From NCBI GenBank assembly GCA_017643925.1, contig JAEPML010000030.1, positions 1 to 44,228 on the forward strand: a DNA stretch of 44,228 nucleotides, written 5' to 3'. Below are positions 15,365 through 23,591 of the stretch, piece after piece (position 1 is the first letter of the stretch; every line of letters starts with the position of its first letter). The translations under genes and the position numbers were made by a program. The notes below the pieces were generated by a model. The model ran no database searches. It was not told the DNA's origin and worked only from the letters and a program-made list of their open reading frames with translations. The stretch is from Roseibium sp. (GTDB taxonomy: Bacteria > Pseudomonadota > Alphaproteobacteria > Rhizobiales > Stappiaceae).

Positions 15365-16237
15365 ATGAGCGATACGAGCACCTACACGCCGCCGAAAGTA
15401 TGGACCTGGGAACAACCGAGCGGCGGTCAGTTCGCCAGCATCAACAGACCAGTGTCCGGGTCGACACATGAGAAGGATCTGCCGGTTGGCAAGCATCCGC
15501 TCCAGCTCTATTCGCTGGCAACACCGAATGGCGTCAAGGTCACCGTGATGCTTGAAGAGCTCTTGGCTCTTGGCCATTCCGGTGCCGAGTATGATGCCTG
15601 GCTCATTCGGATCAACGAGGGCGACCAGTTCTCAAGCGGCTTCGTCGGAGCCAACCCCAATTCGAAAATCCCGGCGCTTGTTGACACCAGCACCGCCCCG
15701 TCGACCCGTGTGTTCGAATCCGGTTCCATACTTCTGTATCTTGCCGAAAAATTCGGCGAGTTCCTGCCGACGGATCCGGCCGCGCGTGCAGAAACCCTCA
15801 ACTGGCTGTTCTGGCAGATGGGGTCCGCGCCCTATCTCGGCGGTGGTTTTGGACACTTCTATGCCTACGCGCCGGAGAAGTTCCAGTACCCGATCGACCG
15901 GTTTACGATGGAAACCAAACGCCAGCTCGATGTTCTGGACAAGGCACTGGCAGAGCGCCCCTATATCGCGGGCGACGATTATACCATCGCGGATATCGCC
16001 ATCTTCCCGTGGTACGGCGCACTGGTGCTGGGCCGTCTTTACGACGCAGCGGAGTTCCTGTCGGTTGGCGACTACAAGAATGTCGTCAAATGGGCCGAGA
16101 AAATCGATGCGCGCCCGGCGGTCGCCAGGGGACGAAAAGTCAATCGTGTCTGGGGCGACGAATCCGATCAGCTTGCAGAGCGGCACGATGCCTCTGATCT
16201 GGACCGCAACGACGCGGTTTCAACAGCTGCCGAATAA
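15365..16237 (+). CDS. yghU: glutathione S-transferase family, YghU-like disulfide-bond reductase
   Basis: A 290-residue thioredoxin-fold/GST protein. The N-terminal YTPPKVWTWEQPSGGQFASINRP and the segment PLQLYSLATPNGVKVTVMLEELLALG are characteristic of YghU/YfcG-type nu-class GSTs. There TPNG.KV binds glutathione and no catalytic Cys or Tyr is used. The C-terminal helical domain carries SILLYLAEKFGEFLP and ADIAIFPWYGALVLG. These proteins have glutathione-dependent disulfide reductase activity, probably protecting against oxidative or organic peroxide stress. It stands alone with its own upstream spacer and a hairpin after the stop. Confidence 0.9.
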   Translation: MSDTSTYTPPKVWTWEQPSGGQFASINRPVSGSTHEKDLPVGKHPLQLYSLATPNGVKVTVMLEELLALGHSGAEYDAWLIRINEGDQFSSGFVGANPNSKIPALVDTSTAPSTRVFESGSILLYLAEKFGEFLPTDPAARAETLNWLFWQMGSAPYLGGGFGHFYAYAPEKFQYPIDRFTMETKRQLDVLDKALAERPYIAGDDYTIADIAIFPWYGALVLGRLYDAAEFLSVGDYKNVVKWAEKIDARPAVARGRKVNRVWGDESDQLAERHDASDLDRNDAVSTAAE

Positions 16238-16317
16238 ACTGACGGTACCGGTGCTCGAAAACTCGCGCACCGGGCAAATTCCGGCAATCGGAAAACAAAA
16301 TTCCACACTGATGTTTG

Positions 16318-16334
16318 CCCCGCGTAATGCGGGG
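16318..16334 (+). terminator. hairpin after yghU
   Basis: CCCCGC (16318-16323), loop GTAAT, GCGGGG (16329-16334), followed by TAAATTTTGC. A moderately good terminator 80 bases after the stop codon. Confidence 0.5.
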
Positions 16335-16493
16335 TAAATTTTGCTAAAATCGATCTGATTCAGAGTATTCCGGTCAGTTTTTATACGCTGGCACAGTTTC
16401 CAGTGCCCATTTAAACCAATTCAATCGACTTAATTGCCCGGGCGTTTTGTGGGCCTGCGCTCATATACCGCTCATAACTACGTCAATCACACC

Positions 16494-16524
16494 TTGTCAT
16501 AAGTAACTTTTTCGTCTCTATAGT
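16494..16524 (+). promoter_or_regulatory. candidate sigma-70 type promoter for pntAB
   Basis: TTGTCA at 16494-16499 and TATAGT at 16519-16524. The 19-bp spacer is longer than ideal. The position, about 100 bases before pntA, fits. Confidence 0.3.
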
Positions 16525-16624
16525 CGCTGCGCTTGCAAAGTCCGGGCGGCGAAGGTGATTTCTTTGTCTTGTCGTGCGGACACTCCATTCCAGAGACCCT
16601 CCCTAGTCACATTTGGAGCAACAT

Positions 16625-18208
16625 ATGCCAGAAGCCTTAACCATCGGCACACCGAAGGAAACCTTCCCCGGGGAGGCGCGCGTGGCCCTGACCCCGGAGT
16701 CTGCAAAGCAATTGCAGAAGCTCGGGTTTACCTGCCTTGTGCAGAGCGGTGCCGGAGCCGCAGCCGGTTTTTCAGACAAAGCCTATGAAGACGCAGGCGT
16801 TGAAGTCATCAAAACCGCACCCAGTCTTTGGAAAAAGTCGGATATTGTCACCAAGGTACGCCAGCCCAATGAAAAGGAACTGGGCTACCTGACCAAGGGC
16901 AAGACCCTGATTTCCTTCTTCAACCCGGGCGGGAACGAAGAAGGCCTTGAAAAAGCCAAGGCAAAGGGTGCCAACGTCATTGCCATGGAAATGGTGCCGC
17001 GGATTTCGCGTGCGCAGAAAATGGATGCGCTCAGCTCCATGGCCAATATTGCCGGTTACCGTGCCGTCATCGAGGCCGGCAACAATTTCGGCCGATTCTT
17101 CACCGGACAGATCACGGCGGCCGGCAAGGTTCCACCGGCAAAGGTTCTGGTGGTTGGCGCCGGCGTTGCCGGCCTTGCTGCCATCGGGACATCAACCTCG
17201 CTCGGTGCGGTGACCTATGCTTTCGACGTCCGTCCGGAAGTGGCCGAACAGGTCGAATCCATGGGCGCTGAATTCGTCTACCTGGATTTTGAGGAAGAGC
17301 AGCAGGACGGCGCCTCTTCAGGCGGTTATGCCAGTGTCTCTTCGCCAGAGTTCCGCGAAGCGCAGCTCGCCAAGTTCCGCGAGCTTGCTCCGGAAATGGA
17401 CATCGTCATCACGACGGCCCTGATCCCGAACCGCCCGGCTCCGAAGCTGTGGCTGGAAGACATGATCGCTGCGATGAAGCCGGGATCCGTCGTGGTCGAC
17501 CTTGCGGCCGAACGTGGCGGCAACGCAGACGGAACGGTTGCCGACGAAAAGGTTGTCACCGAGAACGGCGTTACCATCATCGGCTACACCGACTTCCCGT
17601 CCCGCATGGCGGCGCAGTCCTCCACACTTTATGCCACGAACATCCGGCACATGCTGGCTGACCTGACGCCTGAAAAGGACGGTCAGATCAATCACGACAT
17701 GGAAGACGACGTCATCCGTGGGGCGACGGTGACCTTCGAAGGCGAGATCACCTTCCCGCCGCCACCTCCCAAGGTCCAGGCGATCGCCGCTCAACCGAAG
17801 AAGGAAGTCAAGGAACTGACGCCGGAAGAACTCAGGGCCAAGGAAGCCGAAGAGTTCAAGCAGGCGACCAAGAACCAGGTCTCTCTGCTCGCTATCGGTA
17901 CGGTGCTGATGCTGATCGTCGGCGCCATCGCGCCGGCCAGCTTCATGCAGCATTTCATCGTGTTTGTTCTGGCAGTCTTTGTCGGTTTCCAGGTCATCTG
18001 GAATGTCAGCCACTCCCTGCACACGCCCCTGATGGCGGTGACCAACGCGATTTCGTCGATCATCATCCTAGGCGCGCTCATGCAGATCGGCTCCGGATCC
18101 TTCCTGGTGATCCTGCTGGCAGCGCTTTCCATCTTCATGGCCGGAATTAACATCTTCGGCGGTTTCCTCGTCACCCGGCGCATGCTCGCCATGTTCCAGA
18201 AATCTTAA
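16625..18208 (+). CDS. pntA: NAD(P) transhydrogenase subunit alpha
   Basis: A 527-residue membrane-bound subunit of the proton-pumping transhydrogenase, which makes NADPH from NADH using the proton gradient. The NAD-binding domain I contains IGTPKETFPGEARVALTPES at the start, RAQKMDALSSMANIAGYRAV, and the Rossmann motif VVGAGVAGLAAIGTSTSLGA. A charged, Pro/Lys/Glu-rich linker (about 375-415) leads to four C-terminal membrane helices (about 418-520). This is the long, undivided alpha subunit as in E. coli; many alphaproteobacteria split it into PntAA and PntAB. The start at ATG 16625 follows GGAGCAACAT; the in-frame TTG 16613 is less likely. pntB follows after 12 bases. Confidence 0.96.
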   Translation: MPEALTIGTPKETFPGEARVALTPESAKQLQKLGFTCLVQSGAGAAAGFSDKAYEDAGVEVIKTAPSLWKKSDIVTKVRQPNEKELGYLTKGKTLISFFNPGGNEEGLEKAKAKGANVIAMEMVPRISRAQKMDALSSMANIAGYRAVIEAGNNFGRFFTGQITAAGKVPPAKVLVVGAGVAGLAAIGTSTSLGAVTYAFDVRPEVAEQVESMGAEFVYLDFEEEQQDGASSGGYASVSSPEFREAQLAKFRELAPEMDIVITTALIPNRPAPKLWLEDMIAAMKPGSVVVDLAAERGGNADGTVADEKVVTENGVTIIGYTDFPSRMAAQSSTLYATNIRHMLADLTPEKDGQINHDMEDDVIRGATVTFEGEITFPPPPPKVQAIAAQPKKEVKELTPEELRAKEAEEFKQATKNQVSLLAIGTVLMLIVGAIAPASFMQHFIVFVLAVFVGFQVIWNVSHSLHTPLMAVTNAISSIIILGALMQIGSGSFLVILLAALSIFMAGINIFGGFLVTRRMLAMFQKS

Positions 18209-18220
18209 GGAGGCCGAGCG

Positions 18221-19654
18221 ATGGAATTCGGTTTTACAACTGCCGTCTACGTTGTTGCGGCTGTTCTTTTCATCCTGTCGCTGGGTGGTTTGTCGGGTCA
18301 GGAAAGCGCCAAGCGCGCTGTCTGGTACGGCATCGTCGGCATGGGACTGGCCGTCGTGGCAACGCTTATCGGCCCGGGTTCAGGCCTCTGGCTGCTGTCG
18401 GTCATCCTGATCGCAGGTGGTGGCATCATCGGTTTTTACGTGGCGCAGCGCGTCCAGATGACCGAGATGCCTCAGCTGGTTGCCGCCATGCACTCCCTGG
18501 TCGGCCTGGCCGCGGTCTTTGTCGGCTTCAATGCCTATATCGAACTCGGCCGCGTTGTGGCGATGGGCGAGGAAGAGAAGAAGGCGCTGGAAGGTTTTGC
18601 AGCCCTTCTTGCCAAGAAAACATCCGTTGAGCAGTCGATCCTCAAGGTCGAGGTATTCCTCGGTGTCTTCATCGGTGCCGTGACCTTCACGGGGTCTGTC
18701 ATCGCCTTCCTGAAGCTGGCCGGAAAGGTCACGTCCAAGGCCGAAAAGCTGCCGGGCGGTCATTTCCTGAATGCCGGTGCAGCGATCCTCAGCTTCATCC
18801 TGTTGATCCTGTTCGTGAACGACGCAGGTATCTGGACATTGATCCTGATGACCCTGCTGGCCTTCTTCATCGGGTATCACCTCATCATGGGTATCGGCGG
18901 CGCCGATATGCCTGTCGTGGTCTCGATGCTGAACTCCTACTCGGGCTGGGCAGCGGCTGCGATCGGCTTCTCACTTGGCAACGACCTCCTGATCGTCGTC
19001 GGTGCGCTAGTCGGTTCCTCGGGTGCAATCCTGTCCTACATCATGTGTAAGGCGATGAACCGTTCGTTCATTTCGGTGATCCTGGGCGGTTTCGGCAACA
19101 CCACCGGTCCGGCCATGGAAGTTGCCGGTGAACAGATTGCCATCGATGCCGACGGCGTCGTCGCGGCTCTGGAAGATGCGGACAGCGTCATCATCGTTCC
19201 GGGTTACGGCATGGCAGTTGCCCAGGCGCAGCAGTCCGTGAGCGAGCTCACGAAACGGCTTCGCTCCAAGGGCAAGGAAGTGCGTTTCGCAATCCACCCG
19301 GTTGCCGGCCGTCTTCCCGGCCACATGAACGTGCTTCTGGCGGAAGCCAAGGTGCCTTATGACATTGTTCTGGAAATGGACGAGATCAACGAGGACTTCC
19401 CGGAAACGGATGTTGCCATCGTCATCGGCTCCAACGACATCGTCAATCCGGCCGCCCAGGAAGACCCGAACTCCCCGATCGCCGGCATGCCGGTTCTGGA
19501 GGTCTGGAAATCCAAGCAGGTCTTCGTTTCAAAGCGTGGTCAGGGCACCGGGTATTCCGGCATCGAGAACCCGCTGTTCTACAAGGAGAACACGCGCATG
19601 TTCTACGGCGATGCCAAGGCCAGCCTGGACAAGCTGCTGACCCAGATCAGCTAA
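18221..19654 (+). CDS. pntB: NAD(P) transhydrogenase subunit beta
   Basis: A 477-residue partner of PntA. The N-terminal half has eight or nine membrane segments (LFILSLGGLSGQESAKRAVWYG through GAILSYIMCKAMNRSF) forming the proton channel. The C-terminal domain III (about 300-477) binds NADP(H) and includes SVIIVPGYGMAVAQAQQSV and YDIVLEMDEINEDFPETDVAIVIGSNDIVNPAA, both close to invariant in PntB. Further, GMPVLEVWKSKQVFVSKRGQGTGYSGIENPLF is the lid region. The ribosome binding site AAGGAGG precedes ATG 18221. It ends at a bidirectional terminator shared with the convergent ABC operon. Confidence 0.97.
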   Translation: MEFGFTTAVYVVAAVLFILSLGGLSGQESAKRAVWYGIVGMGLAVVATLIGPGSGLWLLSVILIAGGGIIGFYVAQRVQMTEMPQLVAAMHSLVGLAAVFVGFNAYIELGRVVAMGEEEKKALEGFAALLAKKTSVEQSILKVEVFLGVFIGAVTFTGSVIAFLKLAGKVTSKAEKLPGGHFLNAGAAILSFILLILFVNDAGIWTLILMTLLAFFIGYHLIMGIGGADMPVVVSMLNSYSGWAAAAIGFSLGNDLLIVVGALVGSSGAILSYIMCKAMNRSFISVILGGFGNTTGPAMEVAGEQIAIDADGVVAALEDADSVIIVPGYGMAVAQAQQSVSELTKRLRSKGKEVRFAIHPVAGRLPGHMNVLLAEAKVPYDIVLEMDEINEDFPETDVAIVIGSNDIVNPAAQEDPNSPIAGMPVLEVWKSKQVFVSKRGQGTGYSGIENPLFYKENTRMFYGDAKASLDKLLTQIS

Positions 19655-19679
19655 GCCTGATCAGCACGAAAGACAAAGG

Positions 19680-19712
19680 AAGGCCGCCCCGGGAAACCGG
19701 AGCGGCCTTTCG
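19680..19712. terminator. terminator between pntB and the convergent ABC operon
   Basis: AAGGCCGC (19680-19687) pairs with GCGGCCTT (19702-19709), with an inner CCGG/CCGG pair around GAAA, followed by TCGATTT. The flanking A-rich run on the left (CAAAGGAAGG) gives T residues for the opposite strand. It can serve both directions. Confidence 0.7.
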
Positions 19713-19727
19713 ATTTGTAGCGAGGTG

Positions 19728-20726
19728 TCAAGCGCTCAGCCGCGCACCCGACTTGTCGAAGAAATACGATTTGCCCTCGGAGATTGCCAGGTTGAAGGTC
19801 TGGCCGGACTCGATCGCGTGCTGGCCGAACAGGCGGGCGGTGACCTGGTGGTCCTTCACCGTGGCGATGACATTGGTATCACCGCCCAGTTGCTCCACGT
19901 GCTGAACCATTGCGGGCAGATTGCCGCCTTCCGACAGGAACAGGTCCTCGGGCCGGACTCCCAATGTCCGGTCGTCGCCCTCGTTCAGAATACCTGCAGG
20001 CAGGAAGTTCATGGCAGGCGAGCCCAGAAACCCTGCCACGAACTTGTTGACCGGGTTGTTGTAGAGCTCCATCGGGCTGCCGATCTGTTCCACATATCCG
20101 TCGCGCAGCACGACGATCTTGTCCGCCAGCGTCATGGCTTCGGACTGGTCGTGCGTCACATAGATCATGGACGCCGCGAGTTGCTGGTGCAGCTTGGCAA
20201 TCTCAAGCCGCGTATTCATCCTGAGTGCCGCATCTAGGTTGGACAGCGGTTCATCGAACAAAAACAGCTTGGGATGGCGCACAATGGCCCGGCCAATCGC
20301 AACACGCTGGCGCTGACCACCGGACAGCTCTGACGGATATCGCTCAAGATATTCCTCAAGATTGAGCATCCGGGCGGCCTCGGCGACACGCTGATCGATG
20401 ATCTCCTTGCTCTGCCGTTCCTGCTTCAGGGCCAATGTCATGTTCTTGCGGACATTGAGATGAGGGTAAAGTGCGTAGCTCTGGAACACCATCGCTATGC
20501 CGCGTTTAGACGGCGGCGTCAGGTTCACGTGTTCACCGCCGATATAGACGTCTCCGGAGCTCACATCCTCGAGCCCCGCAATGACGCGCAGCAACGTGGA
20601 CTTGCCACAGCCGGAAGGTCCGACAAAGACCACGAATTCACCGTCCTGGACCTCGAGATTGATGTCCTTCAGGACGTGAACCTGGCCAAAGGACTTGTTT
20701 ACGTTTGTCAGGGTTAGCGCCGTCAT
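19728..20726 (-). CDS. carbohydrate ABC transporter ATPase (MalK/UgpC type)
   Basis: A 332-residue nucleotide-binding protein. Walker A is GPSGCGKST (about 36-44), followed by the Q-loop region FQSYALYPHLNVRKNM. The ABC signature is LSGGQRQRVAIGRAIVRHP (about 134-152), Walker B LFLFDEPLSNLD and the H-loop VTHDQSEAMTLADK. The C-terminal OB-like (TOBE) domain (from about 235) marks it as a sugar-importer MalK-type ATPase. The start MTALTLTNVNKSFGQ at 20726 is preceded by GAGGAG and overlaps the dehydrogenase stop by 4 bases. The longer upstream frame is not homologous to the family. Confidence 0.95.
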   Translation of the reverse strand: MTALTLTNVNKSFGQVHVLKDINLEVQDGEFVVFVGPSGCGKSTLLRVIAGLEDVSSGDVYIGGEHVNLTPPSKRGIAMVFQSYALYPHLNVRKNMTLALKQERQSKEIIDQRVAEAARMLNLEEYLERYPSELSGGQRQRVAIGRAIVRHPKLFLFDEPLSNLDAALRMNTRLEIAKLHQQLAASMIYVTHDQSEAMTLADKIVVLRDGYVEQIGSPMELYNNPVNKFVAGFLGSPAMNFLPAGILNEGDDRTLGVRPEDLFLSEGGNLPAMVQHVEQLGGDTNVIATVKDHQVTARLFGQHAIESGQTFNLAISEGKSYFFDKSGARLSA

Positions 20727-21757
20727 GGCGTCAGCTCCTCCAGCGTCACGGGTTGCCCGGTGCGAACACTTTCGTCGGCGGCGAGACAAATCGCGAGCGA
20801 CTTGATCGCATCCTGCATATGCCGGGTCAGGTCGATGTTTTCAGAGATCGCGCGCAGCATGTAGTCTTGCTCCGCGTCACAGAGTTCCTGGTGACCGGGT
20901 TCACCCGGCAGGTCAATGCGCCTGTCGCCATCCGGTCGATGCACCAGAAGCGCGCCCACCTTCGTGTGACCGTCGACATCCGAGGAATCGTCCTTGTCGT
21001 CCTCGACGATCGACACGGCGCCGGCGGGTGAAACCACATCCTTCACGAAGAAGGCCGCCTCCGACATCATCGGGCCCCAACCGGCTTCGTACCATCCGAC
21101 TGATCCATCGTCGAAATAGACCTGGAACTGGCCGTAGTTGTACATGTCGGGTGCAATTTCGTCGGACAGGCGCAGCCCCATGCCGTTGACCTTGACCGGC
21201 CGCGCGTCTGAGATCTGGCACCAGACATCAACATAATGCACGCCGCAATCAACGATGGGCGCCGTCGTCTGCATCAGGGATTTGTGTGTTTCCCATTCCG
21301 CGCCGGAACTCTGCTGATTGAGATTCATGCGGAAAACATAAGGACCGCCCAGTGCCCGGGCTTCTTCGACCAGACGAATCCATGACGGGTGGTGGCGCAG
21401 GATATAGCCGATGACCAGTTTCCGGTCCGTCTCCCGAGCCACGGCAACGACGCTTTGCGCATCTTCCAGCGTTGTCGCGAGCGGTTTTTCGACGAAAACA
21501 TGTGCCCCTGCCCGCATGGCGGCAATGGCGTAATCAGCGTGGCTGTCGGAATAGGTTGCAACGACCACCAGGTCCGGGCGTGCCGTCTCCAGTGCCTTTT
21601 CAAAGTCCGTGAACACCGGATACCCCGTCAAATCGGCATGCGTCACGCGTCCCGACCGATTGACAAGACCGACAATCTCGGCATCCGGGTGGTTGTGGTG
21701 GGCAAGCGCATGGGACAGGCCCATATTGCCGAGCCCGGCGATCAGAACACGGGTCAT
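20723..21757 (-). CDS. Gfo/Idh/MocA-family NAD(P)-dependent oxidoreductase
   Basis: A 344-residue dehydrogenase. The Rossmann start is MTRVLIAGLGNMGLSHALAHH (GxGxxG at 8-13), then VVVATYSDSHADYAIAAMRAGAHVFVEKPLATTLEDA, where EKP is the family-signature Lys-Pro. It has a C-terminal alpha/beta dimerisation domain (VDCGVHYVDVW with the conserved H). Family members oxidise sugars, polyols or inositols at a ring or chain hydroxyl. It overlaps both neighbours by 4 bases (permease upstream, ATPase downstream), so it is translationally coupled into the transporter operon and probably acts first on the imported substrate. The substrate is unknown. The start is ATG 21757, not the longer frame. Confidence 0.93.
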   Translation of the reverse strand: MTRVLIAGLGNMGLSHALAHHNHPDAEIVGLVNRSGRVTHADLTGYPVFTDFEKALETARPDLVVVATYSDSHADYAIAAMRAGAHVFVEKPLATTLEDAQSVVAVARETDRKLVIGYILRHHPSWIRLVEEARALGGPYVFRMNLNQQSSGAEWETHKSLMQTTAPIVDCGVHYVDVWCQISDARPVKVNGMGLRLSDEIAPDMYNYGQFQVYFDDGSVGWYEAGWGPMMSEAAFFVKDVVSPAGAVSIVEDDKDDSSDVDGHTKVGALLVHRPDGDRRIDLPGEPGHQELCDAEQDYMLRAISENIDLTRHMQDAIKSLAICLAADESVRTGQPVTLEELTP

Positions 21758-22593
21758 TTGACTGCTCCCGAGGTGATGCCGCGGATCAGCTGGCGCGAGA
21801 AGATCACGTAAAGGATCAGCACAGGCAGGATCGCCATGCTGAGCGCGGACAGCACCGCGTTCCAGTCGGTCACGAACTGGCCAATAAAGACCTGGCTCCC
21901 GAGGGTCAGGGTCTTGGTTTCCTCGGCCGGGGCAAGGATCAGCGGGAACCACAGGTCGTTCCAGATCGGGATCATGTTGAACACCGCCACCGTCGCCATG
22001 GCAGGCCGTACCAGCGGCAGCACCAGCCGGAAGAAGATCGTGTATTCGGACAGCCCGTCGATACGCCCAGCATTTTTCAGATCGTCAGAGACCTGCCGCA
22101 TGAATTCGCTCAGGATAAACACCGCCAGGGGCAATCCTTGCGCTGTATAGACGAGGATCAGCGCTGTCAGCGTGTTGACCAGTCCGGTTGCCACCATCAT
22201 TTCCAGAATTGCCACGGTACCGATCCGGATGGGGATCATGATACCGAGCGCAAGATAGAGCCCCATGATCAGGTTGCCCCGGAAGCGATATTCGCTGAGA
22301 GCGAAAGCCGCCATTGCACCGAACAGGAGGATGAGGGTCAAGGACACCACGGTGACGATCATGGAGTTCTGGAAATAGAGGAAGAAGTCTCCCTGTTTCA
22401 TGACCGTCTCGTAGCCGATCATGGAAAAGGTGTCCGCGTTGGGCACAGCCAGAGGCTCACGAAAGATCGCCTTGCGGTTCTTGAAACTGTTGATCAGGAT
22501 CACGAATACCGGAAACAGGGCGATCAGCGTGTAGAGGATCAGGGCCCCGTGCATCGCGACCTTGTTTAGCGGGTTGGAACGCGCCTTGTTCAT
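21754..22593 (-). CDS. carbohydrate ABC transporter permease (MalG type)
   Basis: A 279-residue inner-membrane protein with six helices. The conserved cytoplasmic EAA loop reads DGLSEYTIFFRLVLPLVRP (about 197-215), the contact site for the ATPase. The opening MHGALILYTLIALFPVFVILINSFK and the closing RQLIRGITSGAVK are typical of MalG/UgpE-type CUT1 permeases. It forms the channel with the upstream MalF-type permease. It overlaps the next gene (dehydrogenase) by 4 bases. Confidence 0.95.
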   Translation of the reverse strand: MNKARSNPLNKVAMHGALILYTLIALFPVFVILINSFKNRKAIFREPLAVPNADTFSMIGYETVMKQGDFFLYFQNSMIVTVVSLTLILLFGAMAAFALSEYRFRGNLIMGLYLALGIMIPIRIGTVAILEMMVATGLVNTLTALILVYTAQGLPLAVFILSEFMRQVSDDLKNAGRIDGLSEYTIFFRLVLPLVRPAMATVAVFNMIPIWNDLWFPLILAPAEETKTLTLGSQVFIGQFVTDWNAVLSALSMAILPVLILYVIFSRQLIRGITSGAVK

Positions 22594-22608
22594 CGACTTT
22601 CCTCCCCT

Positions 22609-23523
22609 CTAAAGCTGATATCTGCGCATCCGGGTCTGGATGCCGAAGAGATAGATACACACACCGACCAGGATGATCGCGAACATGGCGCTGGCAATGG
22701 CGGACCCCAGATAGGGATCACCCAGTTGCAGCTGGAAGCCGAAGAACGTCCGATACATGAAGGTTCCCAGAATATCCGTCGAGAAGTCGGGCCCCGCCAG
22801 CGCCCCTTGCGCGGCATAGATTAGGTCGAACGCATTGAAATTGCCGACAAAAGTCAGGATCGAGATGATGCCGATAGACGGCAGGATGAGCGGCAGCTTG
22901 ATCTTCCAGAAGGCGGATATGCCGGTGATACCGTCGATTTCACCGGCTTCCAGGATCTCGTCAGGGATCGACAGGAGGGCCGCATAGATCAGCATCATCG
23001 GGATGCCGACGAATTGCCAGACGGAGATCAGCGCCAGCGTGGTCAGGGCGTAATCCTCCTTGCCCAGCCAGGGCGCGTAGAGCGACTTAAGCCCGATCGC
23101 ATCCAGCATGGAAGGCGCAATGCCCCAGATGGGCGACAGGATCAGCTTCCACGCAAAGCCGACAATCACGAAGGACAGGATTGTCGGAATGAATATGGCC
23201 GATCGGTAGAACGCAGCAAATCTCAGGCGCGGATGACTGAGGATAGCCGCGAGAATGATGCCGATCGGGTTTTGAACAAGCATGTGAATCAGGAAGAACC
23301 AGAAATTGTTCCCCAGAGCATTCCAGAACTGATCCGCCCAGTGAGGGTCTCCAAAAAGCGTGTAGAAATTCGCCAGCCCGACAAAAATGCGCTCCTGATC
23401 GATCTTGCTGTAGAGCGCAAGGCGAAGCGTGTTGAACAGCGGGAAAATCATGACCGCCGTGTAAATGAGGACCGCTGGGGCCAGAAACACGACGATGTGC
23501 CAACGGAAACGAGGCTTGCTCAT
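22609..23523 (-). CDS. carbohydrate ABC transporter permease (MalF type)
   Basis: A 304-residue protein with six predicted helices, starting MSKPRFRWHIVVFLAPAVLIYTAVMIFPL, the usual first helix of CUT1 MalF-like permeases. The EAA-type motif is EAGEIDGITGISAFWKIKLPLILPSIGI (about 210-237). It pairs with the MalG-type permease 15 bases downstream. A strong hairpin sits between this gene and the binding-protein gene, suggesting differential expression. Confidence 0.95.
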   Translation of the reverse strand: MSKPRFRWHIVVFLAPAVLIYTAVMIFPLFNTLRLALYSKIDQERIFVGLANFYTLFGDPHWADQFWNALGNNFWFFLIHMLVQNPIGIILAAILSHPRLRFAAFYRSAIFIPTILSFVIVGFAWKLILSPIWGIAPSMLDAIGLKSLYAPWLGKEDYALTTLALISVWQFVGIPMMLIYAALLSIPDEILEAGEIDGITGISAFWKIKLPLILPSIGIISILTFVGNFNAFDLIYAAQGALAGPDFSTDILGTFMYRTFFGFQLQLGDPYLGSAIASAMFAIILVGVCIYLFGIQTRMRRYQL

Positions 23524-23544
23524 GTGAAGCTCCGGTTTAAAAGA

Positions 23545-23572
23545 TCCCGGGCAAGCCTGAGCTTGCCCGGGA
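23545..23572 (-). terminator. intercistronic hairpin after the ABC binding-protein gene
   Basis: TCCCGGGCAAG (23545-23555), loop CCTGAG, CTTGCCCGGGA (23562-23572): a perfect 11-bp stem. On the minus strand it is followed by TCTTTT. It lies 19 bases after the binding-protein stop and probably raises its level relative to the permeases by partial termination or 3'-end protection. Confidence 0.75.
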
Positions 23573-23591
23573 CTGCTGTGTCATCGGGAGA

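Larger units (their letters stand above)
16238..16624. other. intergenic region with yghU terminator and pntA promoter
   Basis: No gene seen. A stem CCCCGC-GTAAT-GCGGGG with flanking TTT/AAA at 16314-16338 may end the YghU transcript. A candidate promoter with TTGTCA (16494-16499) and TATAGT (16519-16524), 19-bp spacer, lies about 100 bases upstream of pntA. Confidence 0.45.
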
